From BMS3Bbin11 sp048550195 (GTDB lineage Bacteria > Pseudomonadota > Gammaproteobacteria > BMS3Bbin11): a DNA stretch of 64,000 nt. The stretch covers positions 1-64,000 of the forward strand of contig JBLYYR010000111.1 in NCBI GenBank assembly GCA_048550195.1. The letters are read 5' to 3'. The translations under genes were made by a program, and so were the position numbers. The notes beneath the pieces were generated by a model. It worked only from the letters and a program-made list of their open reading frames with translations, had not been told where the DNA came from and searched no databases. Shown piece after piece: positions 49,330 through 58,732 of this stretch. Position 1 is the stretch's first letter; each line of letters begins with the position of its first letter.

Positions 49330-50043
49330 TTGTCTGCCACCTTGAAAAATAACTTCCATGAGTATGATCCTCGCCATCGACTGACGGGTGCGGTAGTGCT
49401 GATTTTACTCGCTATTATCCTGCTGCCGATGTTGCTAAGCAAGAAGCAGGAGATTGTAGAACCAGAAACTGATCCGGTAGTGATGGAGATTACAAAGGAT
49501 GGTAAAAAGGTCTTTGTTTCACGCATCTCATCTGTTTCACCCGCTAGTTCAACAAGTAAATCAGATAAAGAATTACCCGCTGGTACAAAGCCGGCCACTG
49601 CAGTCCAGGGTAGTTCTGATTCCACCCCATCCGCGCTATTCAGGCCTTTGCCTCCTACGGCAGAAAAGAGATCATCCTCAACTGAAAAGCCAGCGGCTGC
49701 TAAAAGTACAAAAACTTCTTCGGAAAAAAAGCCGGTAGCAAAAAAGACCACTTCAAAAAAAGCTGCTTCAGCAAAGACCACGGAAAAAAAATCAGTGCCT
49801 GTTACATCAGGCTGGATACTTCAGATAGGTGTGTTTTCACAATCTGAGAATGCAGCTAAAAAAGTAAGTGAGTTGAAAAAGAAGGGTTTTAATGCGACGT
49901 CGGGAAAAGTAAAAACCAGCAAAGGAACAGTGACTAAAGTCTGGATTGGGCCATTTAAGGACCGTAAGTCTGCCGAGAAAATGCAGGATAGACTCCAGCA
50001 TAAAACACGGCAACGTGGAATTGTTGTTGAAAATAAATCCTGA
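49330..50043 (+). CDS. dedD: DedD-like SPOR domain protein
   Basis: A 237-residue cell-division protein. A short cytoplasmic N-terminus is followed by a membrane segment (about residues 17-36, GAVVLILLAIILLPMLLS), a Lys/Ser/Thr/Ala-rich linker and a C-terminal SPOR domain (about 158-235: WILQIGVFSQSENAAKKV, VTKVWIGPFKDRKSAEKM) that binds denuded glycan at the septum. The first codon appears to be TTG at 49330; a better start was not found. cvpA follows 12 bases later. Confidence 0.9.
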   Translation: MSATLKNNFHEYDPRHRLTGAVVLILLAIILLPMLLSKKQEIVEPETDPVVMEITKDGKKVFVSRISSVSPASSTSKSDKELPAGTKPATAVQGSSDSTPSALFRPLPPTAEKRSSSTEKPAAAKSTKTSSEKKPVAKKTTSKKAASAKTTEKKSVPVTSGWILQIGVFSQSENAAKKVSELKKKGFNATSGKVKTSKGTVTKVWIGPFKDRKSAEKMQDRLQHKTRQRGIVVENKS

Positions 50044-50055
50044 GACTGAAGCATT

Positions 50056-50556
50056 GTGTTAAACATTCTTGATATTATCATCATTGCTATAATCACTATT
50101 TCAGGTCTGGTTGGTGTCTTCCGTGGTCTGGTGCGAGAAATAATGTCACTGGTCGGCTGGATAGTGTCGGCATGGCTTGCATGGCGATTTGCCGGCGAAT
50201 TCGCTCCTGTCTTTGAGTCGGTCATTCAATCCGCTGATGTACGTAAAGCCGCTGCATTCATCTCAATATTCCTCCTGTCTCTGGTTTTGTTTGCCTTACT
50301 TTCATATTTTATTAGTAAAATTATGAATAAATCCCCTTTGCAGGGCATGGACAGAACTCTGGGTATGCTCTTTGGTTTGTTACGCGGTGCTATCATTATT
50401 GCTATTCTGGTAGTGCTGATCCAGCAGTCTACACAGTTTGCTAAAGAGAGCTGGTGGCTTGGCTCTATGTTGAAAGAGTATTTTTTGGCACTTGCTGCCT
50501 ATGGCATGTCTACAATGCCGGCAGAAGTTTCACGATTTTTCGGGCAGAAGGTGTGA
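50056..50556 (+). CDS. cvpA: CvpA family membrane protein
   Basis: A 166-residue protein with four predicted membrane segments, starting with GTG. ISGLVGVFRGLVREIMSLVG and LLRGAIIIAILVVLI are the conserved stretches. It is named for a role in colicin V production and later linked to envelope stress and bile-salt tolerance in some bacteria. The gene precedes purF as in E. coli. Confidence 0.93.
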   Translation: MLNILDIIIIAIITISGLVGVFRGLVREIMSLVGWIVSAWLAWRFAGEFAPVFESVIQSADVRKAAAFISIFLLSLVLFALLSYFISKIMNKSPLQGMDRTLGMLFGLLRGAIIIAILVVLIQQSTQFAKESWWLGSMLKEYFLALAAYGMSTMPAEVSRFFGQKV

Positions 50557-50620
50557 TATGCGCCCTGTTCAATTGGCTTGTTCTTCATTCATGTTCTAGC
50601 GTAGTCGAGGGTGATGTGAG

Positions 50621-52135
50621 ATGTGCGGGATAATCGGGATTTTTGCGCAGGGGAGTGTCAATCAATCCCTCTATGACGGGCTAACGGTATTGCAACACCG
50701 TGGCCAGGATGCAGCAGGTATTGTAACCAGTGATGGCGATCGCCTGTGTATGCGCAAGGATAATGGACTGGTGCGTGATGTCTTTCATACACGGCATATG
50801 CTCGGTCTGGAGGGGAACATGGGGATCGGGCATGTCAGATACCCAACCGCTGGATGTGATTCACGTTCTGAGGCACAACCCTTTTATGTCAATTCTCCAT
50901 TCGGTGTGGCGCTAGGCCATAACGGTAACCTGACCAATGCTATGGAGTTGCAGAAGGAACTGTTTCGGGATGATCTGCGCCACCTCAATACCAATTCTGA
51001 TTCTGAAGTACTGCTGAATATTTTTGCGCATGAACTGTATCAATCCTCCAGCCTTCAACTGGGGCCGCAAGATGTCTTTAAGGCAGTTTCTGCTGTACAT
51101 AAACGTGTCAGGGGTGCCTACTCTGTCGTGGCCCTGATTGTGGGGCAGGGGATACTTGCCTTTCGTGATCCATACGGAATCCGCCCGCTGATCTACGGTA
51201 GTCGTAACACGGCGAAAGGCCCGGAACACATCGTTGCGTCTGAAAGTGTAGCACTGGACGTACTCGGATACGATGTTGTACGTGATGTAGCACCGGGTGA
51301 AGCCATTTTTATTGATATGCAGGGGACTGTCCACACACGGCAGTGTGCTGAAAATAGCCAGGTATCCCCCTGTATTTTCGAATTTGTCTATATGTCGCGC
51401 CCTGATTCACTGATGGATGGGATCTCAGTTCATAAAACCCGTTTGCGGACAGGTGTCTATCTGGGAAAGAAAATCAAACGTGAATGGCCGGATACAAAGA
51501 TTGATGTGGTAATTCCTATTCCGGATACCAGCCGGACATCGGCCATCCAGTTAGCCAAACAATTAAAAGTAACTTACCGGGAAGGGTTTATCAAAAATCG
51601 TTACATAGGCAGGACATTTATCATGCCCGGCCAGGAAGAGCGTATACGTTCTGTTAGAAGAAAGCTCAACCCGATAGATCTTGAATTCAGGGGTAAGAAT
51701 GTCCTGCTGGTTGATGACTCAATTGTGCGAGGTACTACTTCCAGCCAGATCATAAAAATGGCCAGGGATGCCGGGGCCAAACGTGTTTACTTTGCTTCCG
51801 CCGCACCGCCTGTCAGGTTCCCGAATGTTTACGGCATTGACATGCCATCCCCTTCAGAGCTGGTTGCACATAATCGTAACACCGAGGAAATCTGTAATGA
51901 GATTGGTGCAGACAAACTCATCTATCTTGACCTGAAAGATCTGGTCAAGGCCGCGAAAAAAGGAAACAAAGAAATAACACAGTTCGATACCTCGTGTTTT
52001 AATGGTGAATATATTACCGGTGATATCGACAAAAATTATCTTGAGATGATTAACCAGTTGCGTAATGATAATGCCCAGTCAAATGATAGTAATGCAAGTC
52101 AGACGGAGTTGAGTTTTACCGACCAAGATGCCTGA
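50621..52135 (+). CDS. purF: Amidophosphoribosyltransferase PurF
   Basis: A 504-residue enzyme for the first step of purine synthesis. The glutaminase part begins MCGIIGIF, with Cys2 as nucleophile after Met removal; the phosphoribosyltransferase part has the PRPP loop VLLVDDSIVRGTTSSQI near residue 363. The length is normal and no propeptide is present. The last bases overlap the start of metZ. Confidence 0.97.
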   Translation: MCGIIGIFAQGSVNQSLYDGLTVLQHRGQDAAGIVTSDGDRLCMRKDNGLVRDVFHTRHMLGLEGNMGIGHVRYPTAGCDSRSEAQPFYVNSPFGVALGHNGNLTNAMELQKELFRDDLRHLNTNSDSEVLLNIFAHELYQSSSLQLGPQDVFKAVSAVHKRVRGAYSVVALIVGQGILAFRDPYGIRPLIYGSRNTAKGPEHIVASESVALDVLGYDVVRDVAPGEAIFIDMQGTVHTRQCAENSQVSPCIFEFVYMSRPDSLMDGISVHKTRLRTGVYLGKKIKREWPDTKIDVVIPIPDTSRTSAIQLAKQLKVTYREGFIKNRYIGRTFIMPGQEERIRSVRRKLNPIDLEFRGKNVLLVDDSIVRGTTSSQIIKMARDAGAKRVYFASAAPPVRFPNVYGIDMPSPSELVAHNRNTEEICNEIGADKLIYLDLKDLVKAAKKGNKEITQFDTSCFNGEYITGDIDKNYLEMINQLRNDNAQSNDSNASQTELSFTDQDA

Positions 52136-53327
52136 AAATAATGGTGACAATTCTGATTATAAGATCGCGACCCGTGCGGTTCGCACAGGTCAGGTTCGTT
52201 CTCAGGAAGGCGAACATTCTGATCCGATATTTCTGACCTCCAGCTATGTATTTAAGAATGCAGCCGATGCCGCGGCCAGGTTTTCTGGAGAAGTAGAAGG
52301 AAATATCTATTCACGCTTCACCAATCCAACAGTACGTACCTTTGAACAAAGGCTTGCAGCTATGGAAGAAGGGGACTGCTGCGTGGCGACAGCTACAGGC
52401 ATGAGCGCTATCGTTGCAACTTGCATGGGACTGCTGAATGCCGGTGACCATGTGGTAGCGGGGAGAGACCTGTTTGGGTCAACCATTATCCTGTTCAACA
52501 ACATCCTGACGCGGTTTGGGCTCAGTTTTACTTATGTGGATTCGGCAGACCCGTCTCAATGGAAAGATGCGGTCCAGGCCAATACTAAAATGCTGTTTCT
52601 GGAAACTCCATCCAATCCACTTTGTAATGTATCTGATATTAATGCAGTAGCGAAGATAGCCCACGAGAATCAGGCCTTGCTGGTGGTAGATAATACATTC
52701 TGCACACCGGTGCTGCAGCAGCCACTAAAGCTGGGTGCTGATGTGGTAGTCCATTCTTCTACAAAATATATCGATGGCCAGGGTAGAACCATGGGGGGTG
52801 CAGTAGTCGGTAGTAAACAGCTGGTAGGAGAAGGCGTATACAGTTTTCTTCGCAGTGCCGGCCCGTCACTTAGTCCATTCAATGCCTGGGTGCAATTGAA
52901 GGGCCTGGAAACACTGACGATTAGAATGCAGGCACATAGCCGGTATGCATTAGAGGTAGCAAGCTGGTTGGAGGCGCAGCCATCGGTTGAACGAGTCTTT
53001 TACCCGGACCTTCATTCACATCCGCAGCATGCTCTAGCTCAGCGTCAACAGGTTGCGGCGGCAGGTGTCCTTGCCTTTCAGGTTAATGGTGGGCGCGATG
53101 AAGCCTGGACAGTGATTGATAGTACAAAACTGTTTTCAATCACCGCGAATCTGGGTGATGCGAAATCAACCATCACCCATCCTGCAACAACAACTCACGG
53201 GCGTCTGACTATCGAGCAACGGCAGCAGATGGGAGTGTTTGATAATCTGCTTAGGCTCTCTATTGGTCTGGAAGATGTAGATGATCTGAAAAGGGATCTT
53301 CAACGTGGGCTGGATCGACTCAACTAG
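52128..53327 (+). CDS. metZ: O-succinylhomoserine sulfhydrylase MetZ
   Basis: A 399-residue PLP enzyme of the Cys/Met metabolism family that makes homocysteine from O-succinylhomoserine and sulfide. The PLP Lys is in VHSSTKYIDGQGR near residue 213. YSRFTNPTVRTFEQRLA and the late ITHPATTTHGRL are family marks. purF-metZ adjacency is common in pseudomonads and relatives. ATG 52128 lies inside the purF end. The HD-domain gene follows 16 bases later. Confidence 0.95.
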   Translation: MPENNGDNSDYKIATRAVRTGQVRSQEGEHSDPIFLTSSYVFKNAADAAARFSGEVEGNIYSRFTNPTVRTFEQRLAAMEEGDCCVATATGMSAIVATCMGLLNAGDHVVAGRDLFGSTIILFNNILTRFGLSFTYVDSADPSQWKDAVQANTKMLFLETPSNPLCNVSDINAVAKIAHENQALLVVDNTFCTPVLQQPLKLGADVVVHSSTKYIDGQGRTMGGAVVGSKQLVGEGVYSFLRSAGPSLSPFNAWVQLKGLETLTIRMQAHSRYALEVASWLEAQPSVERVFYPDLHSHPQHALAQRQQVAAAGVLAFQVNGGRDEAWTVIDSTKLFSITANLGDAKSTITHPATTTHGRLTIEQRQQMGVFDNLLRLSIGLEDVDDLKRDLQRGLDRLN

Positions 53328-53343
53328 TCTGGTTTAAGAGCCG

Positions 53344-54684
53344 ATGGACCTGGTAGAAAAAGCAAAGCAGTTCGCTACCTCCGCACACAAGCGCATAAAT
53401 CACCTGCGCAAATATAATAATCAGCCCTATACTGTCCATCTTTCTACAGTGGCTAATATTGTTGCCTCAGTGACAGATGACAAGGAAATGATTGCTGCTG
53501 CCTGGCTGCATGACGTTGTAGAAGATACACCTGCCACGCTTTACGATGTGGAAAAGGAGTTTGGCAGTAATGTTGCTGAGTTGGTCGAAAACCTGACAGA
53601 CATCAGTAAGCCGGGGGATGGTAATCGACAGTTACGAAAAGCGATAGACAAACAGCATATCAGCAGGGCAAGTCAGCGTGCGAAAACGATCAAGCTGGCC
53701 GATTTAATCGATAATGCCAACGACATATGCCAGCATGACGTTGAATTTGGCCAACTGTACTTACAGGAAATGAACGCATTACTGGAAGTGCTTGATGAAG
53801 GCGATACTGCACTCTATAAGCGGGCATGGAAAACGCACCACAAGTGCACGCAAAAACTGGAAAATACAGGAAAGGCTGAAACTCAACCAGATAAGAACAA
53901 AACACCCCTTCTCCCTGAACAGAATGGTAATAAACATTTGTTCAGGCTGTTCTCAGAAGCCTTTACTGCACACCACCTTGCTGAATCCGTTCGATCATTT
54001 GATGCTTCTCGCCCCTGTAAAGAAGTGCAGGCTATGATGGAGCTTCACCATCTTGATATAGTTTGTTTAAGGGAGCAGGGAAAAATAGTGGGTTATGCAC
54101 GCCATGATGATCTTATTGGCCGGACATGTCGGGAAAACATGCGAAGCTTCAGAGATGGGCAGGTCGTTTCAGGAGACAGCCCTTTTTCGGATGTCATTCA
54201 TGTACTCACCTTACAGGAATACGGATTTATCTCTATCCTGGGTGATATAGCAGGCGCCTTCAGTCGTGAGGACATCAATAAGCCGGTTGCCAGGATGTGG
54301 CTGTTTGGCATCATTACCTTTGTTGAAATGAATGTGAATAAAGTAATTTCTCTTCATTTCCCAGGAGACTGCTGGCAGTCAGCCCTTACAGAAGAAAGAA
54401 TACAGCAGGCTAAGGGCCTGCAGGCAGAGCGTAATCGCCGAGGACAGCATTGTAGTTTGCTTGACTGTATCCAGCTGTCAGACAAAGGAAAGATTGTTAT
54501 CAGTAAGGAAGAAACGCTGAAAATGATGGGGCTGGAGTCAAGAAGGTCAGCAAAAAAAATCATACGTGAGATGGAGTCTCTGCGTAACAATCTGGCCCAC
54601 GCGCAGGATATTGTGACCTATGACTGGGGGCAGATAGTCAGGCTTACCAATCGTCTTGAAGAGACGTTGGGTAGCAGGGCTTAA
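53344..54684 (+). CDS. HD (SpoT/MESH1-like) - CBS-like - HEPN-like fusion protein
   Basis: A 446-residue soluble protein. Residues 1-150 form a SpoT/MESH1-type HD domain: H32 in YTVHLS, H56-D57 with E60-D61 in WLHDVVEDT, and D120 in KLADLIDN, which would be the metal and alarmone site. Residues about 195-300 look like a CBS pair (SFDASRPCKEVQAMMELHHL, GKIVGYARHDDLIG, VIHVLTLQEYGFISIL). The C-terminal 120 residues end in MESLRNNLAHAQDIVTYDW, where R414-x4-H419 matches the HEPN RNase motif. It starts 16 bases after metZ with no terminator, so it may ride on the housekeeping operon. A three-part link between nucleotide hydrolysis, ligand sensing and RNA cleavage is inferred. Confidence 0.72.
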   Translation: MDLVEKAKQFATSAHKRINHLRKYNNQPYTVHLSTVANIVASVTDDKEMIAAAWLHDVVEDTPATLYDVEKEFGSNVAELVENLTDISKPGDGNRQLRKAIDKQHISRASQRAKTIKLADLIDNANDICQHDVEFGQLYLQEMNALLEVLDEGDTALYKRAWKTHHKCTQKLENTGKAETQPDKNKTPLLPEQNGNKHLFRLFSEAFTAHHLAESVRSFDASRPCKEVQAMMELHHLDIVCLREQGKIVGYARHDDLIGRTCRENMRSFRDGQVVSGDSPFSDVIHVLTLQEYGFISILGDIAGAFSREDINKPVARMWLFGIITFVEMNVNKVISLHFPGDCWQSALTEERIQQAKGLQAERNRRGQHCSLLDCIQLSDKGKIVISKEETLKMMGLESRRSAKKIIREMESLRNNLAHAQDIVTYDWGQIVRLTNRLEETLGSRA

Positions 54685-54765
54685 ACAAGATAAGGGATAA
54701 AAGATAAAAGACAAAAGAGAAATCTTTGCAATCTTTATCGTCCTAAGTGCTTGGCCCTGCCTTCG

Positions 54766-56154
54766 TTAGATAACCTTCGAAAAACGCTTTTCCTGATTGT
54801 CTTTCAGGTGTGCGTCAAAGGTCATGCATATGTTTCGTATGAGTAATCTTCCAGCAGGCAGAACGGTGATGCTGCTGTCATTAATTTGCAGCAGTTCGTC
54901 ATCCTGCATAACTTCGAGTCGAGATAACTCATTGCTAAAATAGTCTGCAAAATTAATATTGTACTTTTTCCCGAACTTTTCCATCTCCAGTCTGAAGTTA
55001 CAGATAAGCTGGCTTATCAGATCCCGGCGTAACAGGTCATCGTCTGTGAGGATGAGACCTCGCATGAGCGGTAATTTATTTTCATCAATCATCTGATAGT
55101 AGGATTCTTCATCACGCACATTCTGGCTGTAGATATTATTAACCTGTGAAATGGCCGTGACGCCCATTGCCACCATGTCGCAATCTGCATGTGTGGAGTA
55201 GCCCTGGAAGTTTCTGTATAAGCGCCCCTTGTCCTGGGCAATGACCAGTTCATCATCCGGTTTGGCAAAGTGGTCCATACCGACGTAGACATAGCCTTTT
55301 TCGGTCAGGTACTGGATGACTGACTGCAGTATCTCCAGCTTTTCAGCAGCGGAGGGTAAGTCATCTTCATTAATGCGTCGCTGCGGCATAAACAGGGTAG
55401 GCAGGTGGGCATAATTGAACACGGACAGCCTGTCAGGATCAACCTGCATGATTTTATCCAGTGTGGCAAGAAAGCTTTCAACCGTTTGAAAGGGCAGACC
55501 ATAAATCAAGTCTACACTGACAGACTTAAATTTGGCTTCGCGGGCGGCATTAATTGCTGCAAAGGTAATTTCTTCACTTTGTATGCGATTGACGGCCTTC
55601 TGCACTTTGGCATCAAAATCCTGTACACCGAGACTGAGACGATTAAAGCCGATGTCGCGCAGGAAATGCACCCCGTCAGCAGTGATTTCTCTGGGATCTA
55701 TTTCTATTGAGTACTCACCTTTATCATCAGCCATCAGAGAGAAATGCTGACCCGTTTTTTCCATTAAGCGTCGCATCTGATCGTGACTTAGAAAGGTAGG
55801 TGTGCCACCACCCCAGTGTAATTGATCGACAGGACGGGATCTGTCGTACAGCGCCCCCTGCATTTCTATTTCGCGGTAAAGATGATCCAGATAGGGTGTG
55901 GCCCGGTCACGTCGTTTGGTCACAATCTTGTTGCAGGCACAGTAAAAGCAGACGGTGTCACAAAAGGGGATGTGGAAATAAAGGGAAAGTGGCTTTGGCT
56001 TTGCCTCTTTGTTGCTTCGGTCAGCTGCAGCCCGGTAATCATCGGCTGAGAAACTGTCATTAAAAAGGTTGGCCGTGGGGTAGGAGGTATAACGAGGCCC
56101 TGCCTTATCGTAGCGCTTGATTAAGTCTGGTTTGAATTCGATCTTCTGTTCCAT
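54766..56154 (-). CDS. hemN: Oxygen-independent coproporphyrinogen III dehydrogenase HemN
   Basis: A 462-residue radical SAM enzyme for anaerobic heme synthesis. The iron-sulfur motif is CDTVCFYCACN near residue 65 (C-x3-C-x2-C with a fourth Cys), preceded by RYTSYPTA, as in true HemN. HWGGGTPTFLSHDQM and LSLGVQDFDAKVQKAVNRIQ are the SAM-binding segments. The length fits E. coli HemN. The start is five bases from a 262-base nested inverted-repeat element, whose end (GGGGTAGT) seems to provide the only ribosome-binding-like sequence. No FNR site was seen close to the start. Confidence 0.95.
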   Translation of the reverse strand: MEQKIEFKPDLIKRYDKAGPRYTSYPTANLFNDSFSADDYRAAADRSNKEAKPKPLSLYFHIPFCDTVCFYCACNKIVTKRRDRATPYLDHLYREIEMQGALYDRSRPVDQLHWGGGTPTFLSHDQMRRLMEKTGQHFSLMADDKGEYSIEIDPREITADGVHFLRDIGFNRLSLGVQDFDAKVQKAVNRIQSEEITFAAINAAREAKFKSVSVDLIYGLPFQTVESFLATLDKIMQVDPDRLSVFNYAHLPTLFMPQRRINEDDLPSAAEKLEILQSVIQYLTEKGYVYVGMDHFAKPDDELVIAQDKGRLYRNFQGYSTHADCDMVAMGVTAISQVNNIYSQNVRDEESYYQMIDENKLPLMRGLILTDDDLLRRDLISQLICNFRLEMEKFGKKYNINFADYFSNELSRLEVMQDDELLQINDSSITVLPAGRLLIRNICMTFDAHLKDNQEKRFSKVI

Positions 56155-56158
56155 TATT

Positions 56159-56420
56159 ACTACCCCGAATGTAATCTAGCCGACATTCAGCTAGTCTGTG
56201 CTTGTTCATGGCGAGGAGCCTAACGCCGCTGTAGCTATTCTACAGCAAGTTTCGACAACGATGTTCATGTGCAAGCACAGACTAGCCCGGAGGGCGCCCC
56301 AATAATGTTCAGTTTTTTGTTGCGACTCTTGCTAAGGACTCGGTCATTCGTGGCGGGCCGCGCCTCAATCTGAATCATTATTGGGGCCCTGAATGTAGGC
56401 TAGATTACATTCAGGGTAGT
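56159..56420. mobile_element. Nested inverted-repeat element next to hemN
   Basis: The outer arms 56159-56190 and 56389-56420 are 32-base inverted repeats with two mismatches, beginning ACTACCC. Inside are a perfect 15-base pair (56190-56204 with 56272-56286), a hairpin with 7-base stem (56228-56234 with 56240-56246) and a 12-base pair (56296-56307 with 56376-56387). No gene is encoded. This looks like a MITE or other structured mobile repeat. It fills most of the 402-base gap between hemN and the next gene. A target duplication was not clear. Confidence 0.65.
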
Positions 56421-56556
56421 TACTCCCTGTCAGGGTTTTGTCCCAGAATGTCATTTTCTGGTTGATGATCAGGCTAATAAGAAGGATTATATCACTCAGA
56501 TATATTTAGCAATAACAGATAAACTCGCCACTTCGGCAACTTTTGAGGAAAGCAAT

Positions 56557-57273
56557 ATGTTGTTCATGTTTGTAAGGGTAATTATATTTACTGTTTTAGC
56601 CATGTCGTTGACCAGGGCCCTTGCTTTTGAGACTGAAGTGACTGTCCTGATGTTCAATGAGCAGGACTCACAAAATGAGCCGGGCTATATCTCACGGATA
56701 TTACTTAGCAAGGACTTCTTACGTCTGGATGATGGGGAAAACCATGGGGATTTCGCATTATTTGACAGAAAAACCGGGACTATATACAGCGTTAGTCATG
56801 AGGATCAGCGTACCCTGGTTATTCCTCTGCAGCCTGTATTAGCGATTCCGCCAAGACCCTTAAGGCATGATATTGAAGAGCTTGATGCGGGTGGCGTCCC
56901 TGACGTGGATGGTAAGAAGGTGTCGAGGTACTATATGTTTACAAACGGTACCCGCTGTATGGAGGTTTATGCAGTACCCGGTTTTCATGATGATATAACC
57001 GATACACTTGCAGCTTTTGCAATAACACTGGCGGGTCAGCATGCAAAATCGGTCGATGTCATACCGGACCAGGCTGGCGCTGATTGTGATCTGGCTAATA
57101 ATATTTTCGAACCAGACCGCTATTTGAGCAAAGGATTCCCCGTCAGGCAGAAGGATTTTACGGGACGAACCCGTTCTCTGGTCAATATTAAAGAAAAGGT
57201 CATCATTGATTCAACTGTGTTTGAGCTGCCGGAAGGCTACGAAAGGTTTATGCCTGGCGTTTTTTCAAAGTAG
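56557..57273 (+). CDS. Exported protein of unknown function
   Basis: A 238-residue protein with a signal peptide (FVRVIIFTVLAMSLTRALAF) and a mature part of mixed strands (ETEVTVLMFNEQDSQNE, DFALFDRKTGTIYSVSHED). Three Cys residues may form a disulfide (TRCMEVY and ADCDLAN are two). AGGAAA is eight bases before ATG 56557. The product resembles DUF4412-type periplasmic proteins in outline, but I do not assign a family. Its last 26 bases overlap the end of the convergent lpxH. Confidence 0.65.
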   Translation: MLFMFVRVIIFTVLAMSLTRALAFETEVTVLMFNEQDSQNEPGYISRILLSKDFLRLDDGENHGDFALFDRKTGTIYSVSHEDQRTLVIPLQPVLAIPPRPLRHDIEELDAGGVPDVDGKKVSRYYMFTNGTRCMEVYAVPGFHDDITDTLAAFAITLAGQHAKSVDVIPDQAGADCDLANNIFEPDRYLSKGFPVRQKDFTGRTRSLVNIKEKVIIDSTVFELPEGYERFMPGVFSK

Positions 57274-58045
57274 CCTGGCTGCGTTCCTCCGTGATATCGA
57301 TGGTAGCAATCATTGTGTTATCAGGATAACTGAACAGACTGTATTTAGTTTGATCATGTACAAGGTAATTGCCTTTTTGATACCAGTCACCGAGAACAAT
57401 TCGGTGTGCTGTTTTACCGCCAAGCTGGAATTTATGTATCGCTGTTCGATGGGTATGCCCATGGATCAGTAGCCTGACATTATGCTCCTGCATTGCTGCC
57501 TCTACCGCAGCCTGGTTAACATCCATTATCGACTCGAGCTTTTCTTCATTGCCTTTTTGGCTATTCATGCGAAGTTGGCGGGCAAATTCCTCTCGTTCAT
57601 CAATGGTTTTGGACAGTATGTTGTTTTTCCATTCATTGCTGCGGCTCATTGCACGGAACTGTTGGTGTGCCACATCATCTGTACACAGGCTGTCACCATG
57701 CATTAAAAGGACATCCAGGCCATTCAGCCTGAAAACCGTTGGGTCCGGTAGCAGCCAGCTGCTAGCAGACGAGGCGAAGCCAGTGCCAACCAGGAAATCA
57801 CGGTTGCCGTGCATGAAATAAAGCTTTGTATTGTGGCCGGCGAGAACAGCCAGACTTTCCGAAATAGCCTGATATCCAGAGTGTTCACAGGCGTCATCTC
57901 CCAGCCAGTACTCAAACAGGTCGCCGAGAATAAAAAGCTGGTCCGCAGCAACCGCTTTGCTGCGGATAAAATCATCAAATAGCTGAATACCCTCGGGGCG
58001 ACCCGGGTCAAGATGAAGGTCTGATATAAATAGACTGGTAGTCAT
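57248..58045 (-). CDS. lpxH: UDP-2,3-diacylglucosamine diphosphatase LpxH
   Basis: A 265-residue metallophosphoesterase of lipid A synthesis, acting at the inner face of the cytoplasmic membrane. The metal-binding motifs are in order: FISDLHLD (D-x-H), LGDLFEYWLGDD (GD), HGNRDF (GNRD), LLMHGDSLCTDD and LIHGHTHR. The length is close to the E. coli enzyme with a C-terminal extension of about 20 residues. ppiB lies upstream on the same strand with 19 bases between, as in many gammaproteobacteria. Confidence 0.95.
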   Translation of the reverse strand: MTTSLFISDLHLDPGRPEGIQLFDDFIRSKAVAADQLFILGDLFEYWLGDDACEHSGYQAISESLAVLAGHNTKLYFMHGNRDFLVGTGFASSASSWLLPDPTVFRLNGLDVLLMHGDSLCTDDVAHQQFRAMSRSNEWKNNILSKTIDEREEFARQLRMNSQKGNEEKLESIMDVNQAAVEAAMQEHNVRLLIHGHTHRTAIHKFQLGGKTAHRIVLGDWYQKGNYLVHDQTKYSLFSYPDNTMIATIDITEERSQATLKKRQA

Positions 58046-58064
58046 AAATTAATCAAATCTTCCC

Positions 58065-58562
58065 TTAGTCATCGATTTCTTCGACTTTGAGGATGACTAC
58101 ATCCTCTACAGGCACATCTCCATGGCCCCCGGAATTGCTGGTAGCGACAGCTGCAATCTTATCGACCACATCCATGCCATCCGTGACCTTGCCAAAGACA
58201 CAATAGCCCCAGCCCTGCGCGTTCTTACCGCTGTGGTTAAGAAAGGCATTGTCTTTCAGGTTGATGAAAAACTGGGCTGTCGCAGAATGTGGGTCGTTAG
58301 TACGGGCCATGGCGAGTGTGCCACGGTCGTTTCCCAGACCATTATCAGCCTCATTTTCAATCGTATCGAGGGTCTGTTTCTGTATCATGCCGGGGTTAAA
58401 GCCGCCGCCCTGAATCATGAAGTTCGGGATAACACGATGAAAAATCGTATTATCAAAAAATTCATCCGCTATGTACTTTTTGAAGTTCTCTACTGTTAGC
58501 GGGGCTTTATCGGCATCCAGCTCAATGGTGATTGTGCCGTAATTCGTTTCCATTTTGATCAT
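58065..58562 (-). CDS. ppiB: Cytoplasmic peptidyl-prolyl cis-trans isomerase (cyclophilin) PpiB
   Basis: A 165-residue cyclophilin without signal peptide. Active-site segments are FHRVIPNFMIQGGGF, MARTNDPHSATAQFFINLKD and CVFGKVTDGMDVVDKI. The start ATG 58562 has AGGA upstream; ATG 58553 gives the more usual METNYGTI. It is divergent from cysS and followed by lpxH, a conserved neighbourhood. Confidence 0.95.
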   Translation of the reverse strand: MIKMETNYGTITIELDADKAPLTVENFKKYIADEFFDNTIFHRVIPNFMIQGGGFNPGMIQKQTLDTIENEADNGLGNDRGTLAMARTNDPHSATAQFFINLKDNAFLNHSGKNAQGWGYCVFGKVTDGMDVVDKIAAVATSNSGGHGDVPVEDVVILKVEEIDD

Positions 58563-58732
58563 TTGATCTTCATCCTGTAAAAAAACGAAAAATTATAGCA
58601 TGGGTATGGTTTCTATTAAGTGGTGATTTTATTTGCCACAGAGGGTTTTCATGACTATTGTGTCTATGGCCTTTCTTTTCCGGTAAAATCTCTGTTTTTT
58701 ATCGACTTAATTAGAGTTCTGAAATCTCCAGC

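Noticed and set aside
54684..54725. AT-rich short repeats GATAAAA/GACAAAA between the HD gene and hemN
   Set aside because: Low-complexity sequence only; it forms no hairpin with T run that would make a convincing terminator.
56450..56556. FNR box for hemN or the exported protein gene
   Set aside because: A TTGATGATCA is present near 56462 but lacks the TTGAT-N4-ATCAA symmetry, so no FNR site is claimed.
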